Assembly (NCBI GenBank): GCA_020160955.1 | Contig: JAIUOX010000021.1 | Span: 1 to 52,343, forward strand | DNA: 52,343 nt | Direction of reading: 5' to 3' | Source of the DNA: Pseudomonadota bacterium | Lineage (GTDB): Bacteria > Pseudomonadota > Alphaproteobacteria > Reyranellales > Reyranellaceae | Part shown: in pieces, positions 1-8,550 of the stretch | Layout of the letters: each line of letters opens with the position of its first letter | How positions within the stretch are numbered: position 1 is the stretch's first letter | Notes under the pieces: model-generated | What the model saw: only the letters and a program-made list of their open reading frames with translations | Told to the model about the DNA's origin: nothing | Database searches by the model: none | Program-made: the position numbers and the translations under genes

Positions 1-834
1 CCGCTGACCGCCGCCGACCGGCCGGCGGCCGAGCGCGTGAACGACGGCCTGCCGGAGACGCTCGAGGAGGTCGTGAGCCACTACCGGGGACGGTACTACA
101 AGCTGAAGGTGGCGGGCGACGTGAAGGCCGACCTCGACCGGCTCACGCGTATCGCGTCGGTGCTGGATGCCGGGGCGGGCGACTACCGCACGACGTTCGA
201 CGGCAACGAGCAGTACGACGACGTCGAGGGCGTGCTCGAACTGTGGCGGCGGATCGAGGAGACGCCGGCGCTGTCGAGGCTCGCGAACTCGGTTCTGTTC
301 ATCGAGCAGCCGATCAAGCGGGCCGTCGCCCTGTCGCGGCCGGTGGGCGCGCTGGCCAGGCACCGCGCCGTGATCATCGACGAATCGGACGGCGAGCTGT
401 CGTCGTTCCCGCGGGCGCTGGCGCTCGGCTATGCCGGCGTGTCGAGCAAGACCTGCAAGGGCTTCTACAGGTCGATCCTCAATGCCGCCCGCGTCGCGGC
501 GCTGGGCGAGGGCCACATCCTGTCGGCCGAGGACCTCACCACCTGGCCGGGCGTCAGCGTCCAGCAGGATCTCGCGCTGGTGTCGCTGCTGGGCTGCAGC
601 CACGTCGAGCGCAACGCGCACCACTTCATCGACGGCATGGGCGCGGCGCCGGAGGCCGAGCAGCGCGCCTTCGTGGCGGCCCATCCCGACCTCTACGAGA
701 AGGCCGAGGGCCACCCGGCGCGCCTCAGGGCGACCGGCGGCCAACTGGCGCTGGGCTCGCTGGAGGTGCCGGGTTTCGCGGTCGGCGCGGCGCTCGACTT
801 CGCCTCGATGTCGCCGATGAAACAGGGAGCCTGA
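1..834 (+). CDS. Enolase-superfamily (mandelate racemase/muconate-type) enzyme, 5' truncated by window edge
   Basis: The frame is open from base 1, so only the C-terminal part is present; the GTG at 37 is internal rather than a convincing start. The visible barrel carries the superfamily signatures in order: KLK on a barrel strand (the K-x-K catalytic base type), DGNEQY (first metal ligand region), FIEQPI (second acidic ligand), IIDESDG (third), and GVSSKTCKG on a later strand. These place it in the enolase superfamily, where enzymes abstract the alpha proton of a carboxylate; the substrate cannot be read from the sequence. It starts a run of same-strand genes (epimerase-like, GNAT, DapA-type aldolase, amidase) that looks like a catabolic cluster for an acid sugar or related compound, which is an inference. 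Confidence 0.8.
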   Translation, partial: PLTAADRPAAERVNDGLPETLEEVVSHYRGRYYKLKVAGDVKADLDRLTRIASVLDAGAGDYRTTFDGNEQYDDVEGVLELWRRIEETPALSRLANSVLFIEQPIKRAVALSRPVGALARHRAVIIDESDGELSSFPRALALGYAGVSSKTCKGFYRSILNAARVAALGEGHILSAEDLTTWPGVSVQQDLALVSLLGCSHVERNAHHFIDGMGAAPEAEQRAFVAAHPDLYEKAEGHPARLRATGGQLALGSLEVPGFAVGAALDFASMSPMKQGA

Positions 835-835
835 C

Positions 836-1861
836 ATGACGTTGCCCAGCCGCTTCGAGTCGGTCGAGGCCGTCGAGGAGTTCATGACCCGTCCGTCGGC
901 GGCACTGGTCGCCGACCTCGCGCGGGCCCCCGGCGACATCCTGGTGCTGGGCGTCGCCGGCAAGATGGGCCCGACGCTGGCGCGGCTGGCCAAGCGCGCC
1001 GCGCCGGATCGGCGGGTGATCGGCGTGGCGCGGTTCAGCGAGCCCGGCGTGCGCGAGGCGCTGGTCGCGGCCGGCGTCGAGCCGCTGTCGGCCGACCTGC
1101 TCGACCGCCGGCAGATCGAGGCGCTGCCGCAGGCGCCCAACGTGATCTTCATGGCGGGCCGCAAGTTCGGCGCGACCGGCGACGTGCCGCTGACCTGGGC
1201 GATGAACGTGCACGTGCCGGCCATGGTCGCCGAGGTCTTCCGGGCGTCGCGCATCGTCGCCTTCTCGACCGGCTGCGTGTACCCGTTCGTGCCGGTCGAC
1301 GGCGGCGGCGCCGGCGAGGACGTGCCGCCGATCCCGCCGCCCGGCGACTACGCGACCTCGTGCGTCGGGCGCGAGCGCATGTTCGAGTACTTCTCGAAGA
1401 AGCACGGCACGCCCGGCCGGCTGTTCCGCCTGAACTACGCCATCGACATGCGCTACGGCGTGCTGCACGACATCGGCCGCAAGGTACGCGACGACGAGCC
1501 GATCGACCTGTCGATGGGACACGTCAACGTCATCTGGCAGGGCGACGCCAACGAGGTCGCGCTGCGCTGCCTCGCCCACGCCACGACGCCGACCAGCCCG
1601 ATCAACGTCACCGGGCCGCAGACGCTGGAGGTGCGCCAGCTGGCGGCGGAGTTCGGCAAGCTGCTGGGCAAGCAGCCGCGGTTCGTGGGCAAGGAAGCCT
1701 CGACCGGCTGGCTGAACGACTCGCGCCGCATGGTGACGACCTTCGGCGCGCCGTCGGTGCCGGTCGGCCAGATGCTGGCGTGGACCGCCGACTGGCTGGC
1801 GCGCGACATGAAGACCCTGAACAAGCCGACGCATTACGAGGTGCGGGATGGCCAGTACTGA
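836..1861 (+). CDS. NAD-dependent epimerase/dehydratase-like protein, atypical catalytic motif
   Basis: This 341-residue Rossmann-fold protein follows the enolase gene by one base, with AGGGAG just upstream of its ATG. Residues 34-46 (ILVLGVAGKMG) hold the G-x-x-G-x-x-G-type dinucleotide loop, F-M-A-G (105-108) is the usual strand 4 region, and STGCVY (144-149) supplies the catalytic Ser/Thr region. In the active-site Y-x-x-x-K position the sequence is Y172-A-T-S-C176, so the Lys of extended short-chain dehydrogenases is missing. The fold and cofactor call are safe; whether it is an epimerase, a dehydratase or a non-catalytic relative is open. The downstream GNAT gene starts inside its 3' end, so the two are translationally coupled. 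Confidence 0.8.
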   Translation: MTLPSRFESVEAVEEFMTRPSAALVADLARAPGDILVLGVAGKMGPTLARLAKRAAPDRRVIGVARFSEPGVREALVAAGVEPLSADLLDRRQIEALPQAPNVIFMAGRKFGATGDVPLTWAMNVHVPAMVAEVFRASRIVAFSTGCVYPFVPVDGGGAGEDVPPIPPPGDYATSCVGRERMFEYFSKKHGTPGRLFRLNYAIDMRYGVLHDIGRKVRDDEPIDLSMGHVNVIWQGDANEVALRCLAHATTPTSPINVTGPQTLEVRQLAAEFGKLLGKQPRFVGKEASTGWLNDSRRMVTTFGAPSVPVGQMLAWTADWLARDMKTLNKPTHYEVRDGQY

Positions 1862-2714
1862 CGCGCTCGACGTCCGGCCGATCGCGCCGGCCGACAGCGA
1901 GGCGGTGTGGCCGTTGTCGATCGAGGCGGGCTGGAACCAGAACCTCGCCGACTGGCGCTTCATGCTGGGAGCCGGCCGCGGCTTCGGCTGTGTCGCGCCG
2001 GACGGGACGTGGCAGGCGAGTTCCCTTGTCCTGCCGCTCGGCCGGAACCTCGCCTGGATCAGCATGGTGCTGGTGACCCAGGCGCGCCGGCGCGGCGGTG
2101 TCGGCACGGGTCTCCTGAAGCGCTGCATCGACGAGGTGCGCCAGGCCGGCGCGGTGGCCGGGCTGGACGCGACCGAGCAGGGGCGGCCGATCTACCTGCC
2201 GCTGGGCTTCCGCGACCTCTACCCGATCGCCCGCTGGCACTTCGACGCCGCGACCGAGGCGGTGGCGCCGCCGGCCGGCGTGACGGTACGGCCGTTCGCG
2301 GTCGCCGACCTGCCGCGCCTCGCCCTCTACGACCGGCCGCTGACCGGCATGGAGCGCCCGTCGATCCTCGCCCACCTCGCGCTGCGCCGCCCCGAGCGGG
2401 CGTGGATCGCCGAGGACGCGGCCGGCAAGATCGTGGGCTACGCGCTCGGCCGCGAGGGCCGCACCGCGACCTCGCTGGGCCCGGTGGTCGCCGACCGCGA
2501 GGACATCGCGCTGGCGCTGGTGTCGCGGGCCGCCGCCGCCGCGCCTGGACCGTTCATCATCGACGTGCCGGGCGTCCACGCGGCGCTGCGGTCCTGGCTG
2601 GAGCGGCAGGGCGCGGTCTCGCCGCGCGGCTACATGCGCATGACCCTGGGCGAAGCCAAGCGGCTCGACGATCCCACCCACGTCTTCGCCCTGGCCGGCC
2701 CGGAACTGGGCTGA
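1848..2714 (+). CDS. Tandem-domain GNAT N-acetyltransferase
   Basis: This 288-residue protein overlaps the previous gene by 14 bp. The N-terminal half (about 5-130) is a GNAT domain: the acetyl-CoA loop is seen as VTQARRRGGVGTGLL near residues 75-90 (the R/Q-x-x-G-x-G/A signature), followed by the LPLGFRDLY strand-loop typical of these enzymes. The second half (about 140-285) has a similar but degenerate layout and matches the two-domain GNAT architecture in which the C-terminal copy serves a structural or substrate role. The acetyl acceptor is unknown. Position inside the catabolic cluster suggests a small-molecule or detoxification substrate, which is inference only. Confidence 0.8.
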   Translation: MASTDALDVRPIAPADSEAVWPLSIEAGWNQNLADWRFMLGAGRGFGCVAPDGTWQASSLVLPLGRNLAWISMVLVTQARRRGGVGTGLLKRCIDEVRQAGAVAGLDATEQGRPIYLPLGFRDLYPIARWHFDAATEAVAPPAGVTVRPFAVADLPRLALYDRPLTGMERPSILAHLALRRPERAWIAEDAAGKIVGYALGREGRTATSLGPVVADREDIALALVSRAAAAAPGPFIIDVPGVHAALRSWLERQGAVSPRGYMRMTLGEAKRLDDPTHVFALAGPELG

Positions 2715-2743
2715 AGCCTTCGGAAATTTGTTAGGATGGCCGC

Positions 2744-3817
2744 ATGACTCCCGACAAGCCCCTTCACTGGCGAGACCTGCCGGCCCCGGTGCTGGCACTG
2801 CTGCGCGAGGGCTCGGTGATCCCCGCGCACCCGCTGGCGCTCGGCCCCGACCGCACGTTCGACGAGCAATCGCAGCGCGCGATCAGCCGCTACTACGTCG
2901 ATGCCGGCTCGGGCGGCCTGGCGGTCGGCGTGCACTCGACCCAGTTCGCGATCCGCGAGGTCGGGCTCTACGCGCCGGTGCTGGAACTGGCGATCGAGAC
3001 GGCGCGCGAATGGACCGACCGGCCCCTGGTGATGATCGCCGGCGCGGTCGGCCGCACCGCACAGGCGGTCGAGGAGGCGCGCACCGCCCGGTCGCTCGGC
3101 TACCACGCCGTCCTGCTGTCGCTCGCCGCGCTCAAGGGCGCCAGCGAGGACGAGCTGATCGAGCATTGCACGGCGGTGGCGCGGGAGATGCCGCTGGTCG
3201 GATTCTACCTGCAGACCGCGGTCGGCGGAATCCCGCTGTCGCGCGCCTTCTGGACCCGCTTCGCGGCAATCGACAACGTGGTCGCCATCAAGGTCGCGCC
3301 GTTCAACCGCTACCGCACCCTCGACGTCGCGGTCGGCATCGCCCAGGCCCAGGCCGAGGACCGCATCACGCTCTACACCGGCAACGACGACCACATCGTG
3401 GCCGACCTGCTGACGCCCATGGTGGTGCGTACCGGCAACCGCGAGATCACCCTGCGCTTCCGCGGTGGCCTGCTGGGCCACTGGAGCGTGTGGACGCGCG
3501 GCGCGGTGCAGATGCTGGAGCGGCTGAAACTGTCGGTTAAGGCCGGCGCCATCCCGCCCGAGGTGCTGGCGCTCGACTCGTTCGTCACCGACTGCAACGC
3601 GGTGGTGTTCGACGTCGACCACGACTTCGCCGGCTGCATCCCGGGGTGCCACGAGATCCTGCGCCGCCAGGGACTGATGAGCTCGATCCAGTGCCTCGAT
3701 CCGCACGAGACGCTGAGCCCGGGCCAGGCCGAGGGTATCGACCGGCTGTACGCGCTCTACCCCGAGCTCAACGACGACGCCTTCGTCGCGGCCAACCTCG
3801 CGCGCTGGCGGAGCTGA
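2744..3817 (+). CDS. Dihydrodipicolinate synthase (DapA) family aldolase/lyase
   Basis: The protein has 357 residues, longer than the roughly 290-300 of DapA itself, with an extra C-terminal segment. The TIM-barrel family hallmarks are GSGGLAVGVHST (substrate-loop region), the strand VGFYLQTAVGG, and VVAIKVAPFNRY, whose Lys is the expected Schiff-base residue. True DapA has a conserved Tyr in a Y-N-x-P context that is changed here, so this is more likely a catabolic pyruvate-dependent aldolase or dehydratase than the lysine-biosynthesis enzyme. An ATG with AGGATG upstream gives the start. The amidase gene follows two bases after the stop, consistent with one operon. Confidence 0.82.
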   Translation: MTPDKPLHWRDLPAPVLALLREGSVIPAHPLALGPDRTFDEQSQRAISRYYVDAGSGGLAVGVHSTQFAIREVGLYAPVLELAIETAREWTDRPLVMIAGAVGRTAQAVEEARTARSLGYHAVLLSLAALKGASEDELIEHCTAVAREMPLVGFYLQTAVGGIPLSRAFWTRFAAIDNVVAIKVAPFNRYRTLDVAVGIAQAQAEDRITLYTGNDDHIVADLLTPMVVRTGNREITLRFRGGLLGHWSVWTRGAVQMLERLKLSVKAGAIPPEVLALDSFVTDCNAVVFDVDHDFAGCIPGCHEILRRQGLMSSIQCLDPHETLSPGQAEGIDRLYALYPELNDDAFVAANLARWRS

Positions 3818-3819
3818 GG

Positions 3820-5244
3820 GTGGACGATCTGTACGCCACTCACGACGCGCTGGCCGTCGCGGACCTCGTCAAGACACGCAAGATCGGCAAGCGCGAGCTG
3901 CTCGACGCGACGCTGGCCGGGCTGCGCACGGCCAATGCGTCGCTGAACGCCATCACCGACTTCTACGACGGCGCGCTGCTGGAGAAATCGGTCGCAGCGG
4001 CGGGTGACGGCCCGTTCGAGGGCGTGCCGTTCGTGGTCAAGCAGCTGATGGCCGACTGCGCCGGCACGCCGACCACGGTCGGTTCGCGCTTCTTCGCGCA
4101 CCAGCCGGTGGCCGCGGCCGACAGCGCCGCCGTTGCCTGCATGCGTCGCGCCGGGCTGGTGATCGTGGGCCGCAGCAACACCAGCGAGTTCGGCCTCGCG
4201 CCGACCACCGAGCCGGCGTTCGGCGGCGCCACGAAGAACCCGTGGGGACCGACCCTGTCGCCCGGCGGCTCGTCGGGCGGCTCGGCGGCCGTCGTGGCGG
4301 CGCGCGCGCTCGCGATGGCGCACGCCACCGACGGCGGCGGCTCGATCCGCATCCCGGCGGCGCTGTGCGGCCTGTTCGGCCTCAAGCCGTCGCGCGGCCG
4401 CATCAGCATGGCGCCGCTCGGCGAGACGCTGGCCGGGGCGGGCGCGCAGCTCTGCGTCTCGCTCTCGGTGCGCGACAGCGCCGCGCTGCTCGACGCGCTC
4501 GCGGGCGGCGAGCCGGGCGATCCCTACGTCGCCCCGGCCCCGGAAGGCTCGTTCCTCGCCGCCACGCGGCAGCGGCCGAAGAGGCTGCGCGTCGCCTTCA
4601 TGCGCCGGCCAGTCGGCGGGACGGCGCTCGACCCGCAACTCGTCGCGGCGGTCGAAGCGACGGCGGCGCTGCTGGCCGATCTCGGCCATGTCGTCGAGGA
4701 GGCGTCGCCCGGCTACGACGCGGAGGCCCACGGGATCGCGTTCGGCACGGTGATGGCGGCGAATACCTGGACCAACATCCAGAACCGCGCCAACGGCCGC
4801 GTGCCGGGGCCGGACGATCTCGAGCCGGTGACGCGGCTCAGCGCCGAGGCCGGGCGGGCGGTGACGGCGCACGACTACATCCGCGCGGTGCAGACCTTCC
4901 ATCGCACCGGCCGCGTGCTCGGCGCCTTCTTCGAACGCTACGACGTCCTGCTGTCGCCGACGCTGGGCCGTGTCTCGCTGCCACTGGGCGAGGTCCGCAT
5001 GGACGGCACGCTCGAGGCCTACCAGGAGACGCTGGCGCCGATGGTCGCCTTCACCTCGGTCTGCAACGCGACCGGCGTGCCGGCGATGTCGATGCCGCTG
5101 GCGTGGTCGCGCGACGGCCTGCCGATCGGCCTGCATTTCGTGGCGCGCTACGGCGCGGAGGAGACGCTGTTCGCGCTGGCCGCACAGCTCGAGGAAGCCC
5201 GGCCGTGGCGAGACCGTCGCCCGGCCGGCGGAGGACGACCCTGA
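3820..5244 (+). CDS. Amidase-signature family hydrolase
   Basis: I place the start at the GTG at 3820, two bases after the aldolase stop; the open frame upstream overlaps that gene and is not convincing. The 474-residue product has the amidase-signature triad: Lys74 in FVVKQL, the cis-Ser in PGGSSGGS (about 151-152) and the nucleophile Ser175 in DGGGSIRIPA. The family hydrolyses carboxamides, ureas or carbamates. GatA of the tRNA amidotransferase is unlikely because no gatB or gatC neighbours are present and the context is catabolic. The next gene starts in its stop codon (TGATG), indicating coupling. Confidence 0.88.
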   Translation: MDDLYATHDALAVADLVKTRKIGKRELLDATLAGLRTANASLNAITDFYDGALLEKSVAAAGDGPFEGVPFVVKQLMADCAGTPTTVGSRFFAHQPVAAADSAAVACMRRAGLVIVGRSNTSEFGLAPTTEPAFGGATKNPWGPTLSPGGSSGGSAAVVAARALAMAHATDGGGSIRIPAALCGLFGLKPSRGRISMAPLGETLAGAGAQLCVSLSVRDSAALLDALAGGEPGDPYVAPAPEGSFLAATRQRPKRLRVAFMRRPVGGTALDPQLVAAVEATAALLADLGHVVEEASPGYDAEAHGIAFGTVMAANTWTNIQNRANGRVPGPDDLEPVTRLSAEAGRAVTAHDYIRAVQTFHRTGRVLGAFFERYDVLLSPTLGRVSLPLGEVRMDGTLEAYQETLAPMVAFTSVCNATGVPAMSMPLAWSRDGLPIGLHFVARYGAEETLFALAAQLEEARPWRDRRPAGGGRP

Positions 5245-5681
5245 TGCGATTCCTGCAAACCGTGTTGATCGGCTTCGTGGCCGGCGCCTTGAGCGTGCTG
5301 ATCTTCCACCAGGGCGGGTTCTGGATCGCCAACGAACTCGGCTTCGCGCGCGCGCAACTCTACAACTGGGCGCCGACCAGGCCGCTCGGCGTGCCGATCA
5401 TCGTCTCGGCAGCCTTCTGGGGCGGCCTGTGGGGCATCCTGTTCGCGTTCGTGGTGCCGCGCCTGCCGGGCTTCCTGTCGGGCGTGCTGGGCTGGATCCT
5501 GTTCGCCGTGGTCGTCGTGTCGGCGGTGAACTGGCTGGTCGTATTTCCGCTCAAGGGCTTGCCGCCGGGCGGCGGCTGGCGCATGCCGGGTCTCGTCGTG
5601 GTGCCGCTGGTCTATGCCCTGTGGGGCTTCGGCATGTGGCTGATCGCGATGGTGCTGCGCGGGGGAACGCGCGGCCGCTAG
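5244..5681 (+). CDS. Small hydrophobic membrane protein of unknown function
   Basis: This 145-residue protein begins at an ATG sharing one base with the amidase stop. It has about four predicted membrane segments: near residues 3-22, 48-72 (VPIIVSAAFWGGLWGILFAF), 77-98 and 118-140. There is no recognisable catalytic motif. The glycine-rich helices and the GLPPGGGWRMP loop before the last helix resemble small conserved alphaproteobacterial membrane proteins, but I do not recognise a family. Its place between the amidase and the amidohydrolase suggests co-transcription rather than a known joint function. Confidence 0.7.
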   Translation: MRFLQTVLIGFVAGALSVLIFHQGGFWIANELGFARAQLYNWAPTRPLGVPIIVSAAFWGGLWGILFAFVVPRLPGFLSGVLGWILFAVVVVSAVNWLVVFPLKGLPPGGGWRMPGLVVVPLVYALWGFGMWLIAMVLRGGTRGR

Positions 5682-5703
5682 ACGCCGCGGGTTGGGAGGA
5701 AGA

Positions 5704-6540
5704 ATGAAGATCGTCGATGCCCAGGTGCATATCTGGGCCGCCAACACGCCCGAGCGTCCATGGCCGGCGCGGGCCGAGCCGCATCGCGAGCCGCTCGGCA
5801 AGGACGAGCTGCTGGGCGAGATGGACAAGGCCGGCGTGCAGGGCGTGGTGATCGTGCCGCCGTCCTGGGAGGGCGACCGCAACGACCTCGCGCTGGAAGC
5901 CGTCGCGGCGCATCCCGACCGCTTCTGCGTCATGGGCCGGCTCGATCCCGAGGTGCCGGGCGCGCGCGAGCAGATCGCCGGCTGGAAGAAGCAGCAGGGC
6001 ATGCTGGGCGTGCGCTTCACCTTCCACACCGAGGTGCTGCGCGCGCCGCTGCTCGACGGCCGCTTCGACTGGGTGTGGGGCGAGCTGGAGAAGCACGGCA
6101 TCCCGGCGATGGTGCTCTTTCACCATGAATACCTTCACCTGCTCGACGGCATCGCCGGCCGCTATCCCGGCCTGCGCCTGGTGCTCGACCATCTCGGGTT
6201 GAAGAGCACCAAGGGCTATCCCGAGGCGACCAACTTCGCGACGCTCGACAAGGTGCTGGCGCTGGCGAAGCGCCCCAACGTGGCGGCCAAGGTGTCGGCG
6301 CTGCCGTGCTACGCCGACGACAAGACCTGGCCGTTCCGCTCGCTGCACGAGCCGATCCGGCGCGTCTTCGACGCCTTCGGGCCGCAGCGCACCTTCTGGG
6401 GCAGCGACGTGTCGCGGCTGCCCTGCAGCTACCGCGAGAGCGTGACCATGTTCACCGAGCAGATGCCCTGGCTGAAGGGCAGCGACCTCGAGGGCGTGAT
6501 GGGCCAGGGCCTGTGTGACTGGATCGGGTGGAGGATCTGA
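5704..6540 (+). CDS. Amidohydrolase (TIM-barrel metal-dependent hydrolase, amidohydrolase-2 type)
   Basis: The start is the ATG at 5704, which has GGAGGA four bases upstream. The 278-residue product opens with IVDAQVHIW, the D-x-H/Q-x-H-like first-strand metal motif in the A-Q-V-H-I-W form common in this subfamily. It continues with VLFHHEY, LVLDHLG (third metal-ligand region) and ends with FWGSDVSRLPC, where the Asp is the usual catalytic residue. Relatives include decarboxylases and lactonases that act on dicarboxylate or lactone intermediates (gamma-resorcylate, ACMS, 2-pyrone types). In this cluster a lactone or imide hydrolase role is plausible. The following gene starts in its TGA. Confidence 0.85.
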   Translation: MKIVDAQVHIWAANTPERPWPARAEPHREPLGKDELLGEMDKAGVQGVVIVPPSWEGDRNDLALEAVAAHPDRFCVMGRLDPEVPGAREQIAGWKKQQGMLGVRFTFHTEVLRAPLLDGRFDWVWGELEKHGIPAMVLFHHEYLHLLDGIAGRYPGLRLVLDHLGLKSTKGYPEATNFATLDKVLALAKRPNVAAKVSALPCYADDKTWPFRSLHEPIRRVFDAFGPQRTFWGSDVSRLPCSYRESVTMFTEQMPWLKGSDLEGVMGQGLCDWIGWRI

Positions 6541-7502
6541 TGCGTCGTCGTTCCGTCCTTCTGGGAGCCGCCGCCACGGCCGTCGCCGCGCCGGCGCTCG
6601 CGCAAACCTACCCGTCGAAGCCGATCCGGCTGGTCGTGCCCTACACGCCGGGTGGCGGCGCCGACACGACGGCCCGCCTCGTCGCGCCCAAGCTGCAGGA
6701 GGTGCTGGGCCAGACGGTGGTGATCGACAACAAGCCGGGCGCCGGCGGCTCGATCGGCGACGATGCCGTCGCCAAGGCCGCGCCCGACGGCCACACGCTG
6801 CTGATCGGCGCCTTCGCCCACGCGGTGAACCCGTCGCTGATGGGCAAGATGCCGTTCCGCACGCCCGAGGACTTCGCGCCGATCTCGCTGCTGGTGACGG
6901 TGCCCGAACTGCTGGTCGTGACGCCGTCGTTCCCGGCGAAGACGGTCCAGGAGCTGATCGCGATGGCCAAGGCGCAGCCCGGCAAGCTGTCCTACGCCTC
7001 GTCGGGCAACGGCAGCGCCCAGCACCTCGCGGCCGAATTGTTCAAGATGCGGACCGGCATCGACATCCAGCACGTGCCCTACAAGGGCGGCAGCCTGGCG
7101 GTGGCCGACGTCGCGGCCGGCCACGTGCCGTTCTACTTCGGCAACATGAGCGCCGCGCTGCCGCAGGCGCGCGGCGGCAAGGTGCGGGCGATGGCCGTCA
7201 CCAGCCCGCAGCGCTCGCCGGCTGCGCCCGAGGTGCCGACGATGGCGGAGTCCGGCGTCCAGGGCTGCGAGATCTTCGAGTGGAACGCGCTGCTGGCGCC
7301 GGCCGCCACGCCGCCGGACATCGTCAAGCGCCTGCACGCTGAGGTCGCGAAGGTGATGGCGATGGACGACATCCGCGCCAAGTTCGCCGACCTCGGCGCG
7401 CAGGCGGTCGGCTCCAACCCGGAAGAGCTGGCGGTGTTCCTCAAGCTCGAGATGGCGAAGTGGGCGGAGGTCGTGAAGGCCGCCAACGTGAAGATCGAGT
7501 GA
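6540..7502 (+). CDS. Tripartite tricarboxylate transporter (TTT/Bug) periplasmic binding protein
   Basis: The ATG at 6540 overlaps the amidohydrolase stop and is preceded by GGTGGAGG. The 320-residue product has a signal peptide (residues 1-22: MRRRSVLLGAAATAVAAPA then LAQ), with a run of arginines that might use Tat. The mature protein has the Bug-family sequence flow: YPSKPIRLVVPYTPGG at its start, then VIDNKPGAGGSIG, and the APISLLV and HVPYKGG segments. Bug proteins bind carboxylates or other small acids for TctAB permeases. No tctA or tctB gene is in the window, so it is an orphan receptor or works with a distant permease. It is the last gene of the catabolic cluster and faces the minus-strand selenoprotein operon. 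Confidence 0.92.
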   Translation: MRRRSVLLGAAATAVAAPALAQTYPSKPIRLVVPYTPGGGADTTARLVAPKLQEVLGQTVVIDNKPGAGGSIGDDAVAKAAPDGHTLLIGAFAHAVNPSLMGKMPFRTPEDFAPISLLVTVPELLVVTPSFPAKTVQELIAMAKAQPGKLSYASSGNGSAQHLAAELFKMRTGIDIQHVPYKGGSLAVADVAAGHVPFYFGNMSAALPQARGGKVRAMAVTSPQRSPAAPEVPTMAESGVQGCEIFEWNALLAPAATPPDIVKRLHAEVAKVMAMDDIRAKFADLGAQAVGSNPEELAVFLKLEMAKWAEVVKAANVKIE

Positions 7503-7504
7503 GA

Positions 7505-7570
7505 AAGGTCTCTCGCTGCGCGCGGGATGACAGGCCTTTCTTGTCATCCCGAGCGCAGCGAGGGACCCTT
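7505..7570. repeat. Imperfect palindromic intergenic repeat / bidirectional terminator candidate
   Basis: The left arm (about 7505-7532) and right arm (7542-7570) are nearly perfect inverted copies. The right arm contains GTCATCCCGAGCGCAGCGAG and the left contains its complement with two substitutions and one indel. The right end runs into the stop codon of the minus-strand gene. The element sits exactly between two convergent genes, where a long hairpin could stop transcription from both sides. The GTCATCCCGAGCGCAGCG core is a dispersed repeat motif I associate with many proteobacterial genomes, so copies elsewhere in the chromosome are expected. Confidence 0.7.
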
Positions 7571-8537
7571 AGAGAGCCCGCGTCACCGTCTCCGAGCCGC
7601 CGCCCCAGATCGGGAGATACGTCATCTTCACGCCGGCGCCGCCGGTGACGATCGGGTGGATCGCGTCCGGCGCGCGGGCGACGCCGTTGCCGGTGTCGAA
7701 GACGTGTTGCTGGATGCGCGCGATGTCCCAGCCGTGACGGGCGATCTTCTCGGCCATCTCGAGCGGCAGCAGGAAGACCTGCTCGCCGCGCTCGTTCTTG
7801 CGATGCACGCTCGACATGATGACCCCGGCCTTCATGCCCTCGACGATCGGGTCGAGGATGGCCTCCGGCGTCGCACCCTCGCCGTCATTGGGCAGCACCT
7901 CGGAGGTGCCCGAGACGCCCAGCACGGTGATCGCGTCGGCCTTCGCGGACAGGCCACGGCGCGCCGCCAGGGTGGGGAAGGGGCCGTCGTCGCGCTCGGC
8001 GAAGCAGAAGGCGTACTTGCCGGGCTGGCCCATGGTCGCCATGTCGCCGACCTCGGCGCGGGCGCCGCCGATGTTGCGCAGGCAAAGCTGGAGCGCGCGG
8101 CCGATGCTGGCGTTGGCGCGGTTGCCGGGGCCGAGGCAGTTGGTGCCGGCATTCATGCCCAGCCGCTGCACGGCGGGGCCATGTACGCACAAGGCGACCG
8201 CCGCGGTGCCGGTCGTGGTCGCGATGCCCAGCAGATTGAAGCCGGGTTCCAGGGTGGCGGCCGCGGCGGCCAGCACGACCGGCAGCTCGCCCGGCACGCA
8301 GCCGGCGATCACGCACTGGTAGGCGACGGACTCGGGCGAGAGGTCCCCGAACAGCGGGGGCATCATGCCGACCGACTCGGCGCGGGCCGCGATGCCCGCG
8401 ACCATGGCGTCGAGCCGCCGTTGCGTCGGCGGCACCAGCGGCAGGCCGTCCGACAGCTCGGCCTCGGCCAGGACCTGTTGCGCGGCCTCGAAGCCCGCCT
8501 GCTCGGACACGACGGGCCAGCCGCACCACTCGGTCAT
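7569..8537 (-). CDS. UGSC-operon paralog B: cysteine-containing protein of unknown function
   Basis: The start is the ATG at 8537; the open frame runs further upstream but only into the preceding gene. The 322-residue protein is clearly paralogous to the gene just upstream. Shared blocks are SDGLPLVPPT (29-38), IAGC-x-P (77-82), PGFNLLGIATTTG (98-110), the NAGTNCLGPGNRANASIGRA region (129-148), a PGKYAFCFAE segment and a C-terminal TGGAGVKMTYLP-IWGG end. At the site where the paralog has C134-G-S-N-C138, this protein reads A130-G-T-N-C134, so one of the paired cysteines is lost. It has no signal peptide or membrane helix, so it is probably cytosolic. It closes the flavoprotein-selenoprotein operon. 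The function is unknown. Confidence 0.85.
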   Translation of the reverse strand: MTEWCGWPVVSEQAGFEAAQQVLAEAELSDGLPLVPPTQRRLDAMVAGIAARAESVGMMPPLFGDLSPESVAYQCVIAGCVPGELPVVLAAAAATLEPGFNLLGIATTTGTAAVALCVHGPAVQRLGMNAGTNCLGPGNRANASIGRALQLCLRNIGGARAEVGDMATMGQPGKYAFCFAERDDGPFPTLAARRGLSAKADAITVLGVSGTSEVLPNDGEGATPEAILDPIVEGMKAGVIMSSVHRKNERGEQVFLLPLEMAEKIARHGWDIARIQQHVFDTGNGVARAPDAIHPIVTGGAGVKMTYLPIWGGGSETVTRAL

Positions 8538-8550
8538 CGCATCGCCCCGT

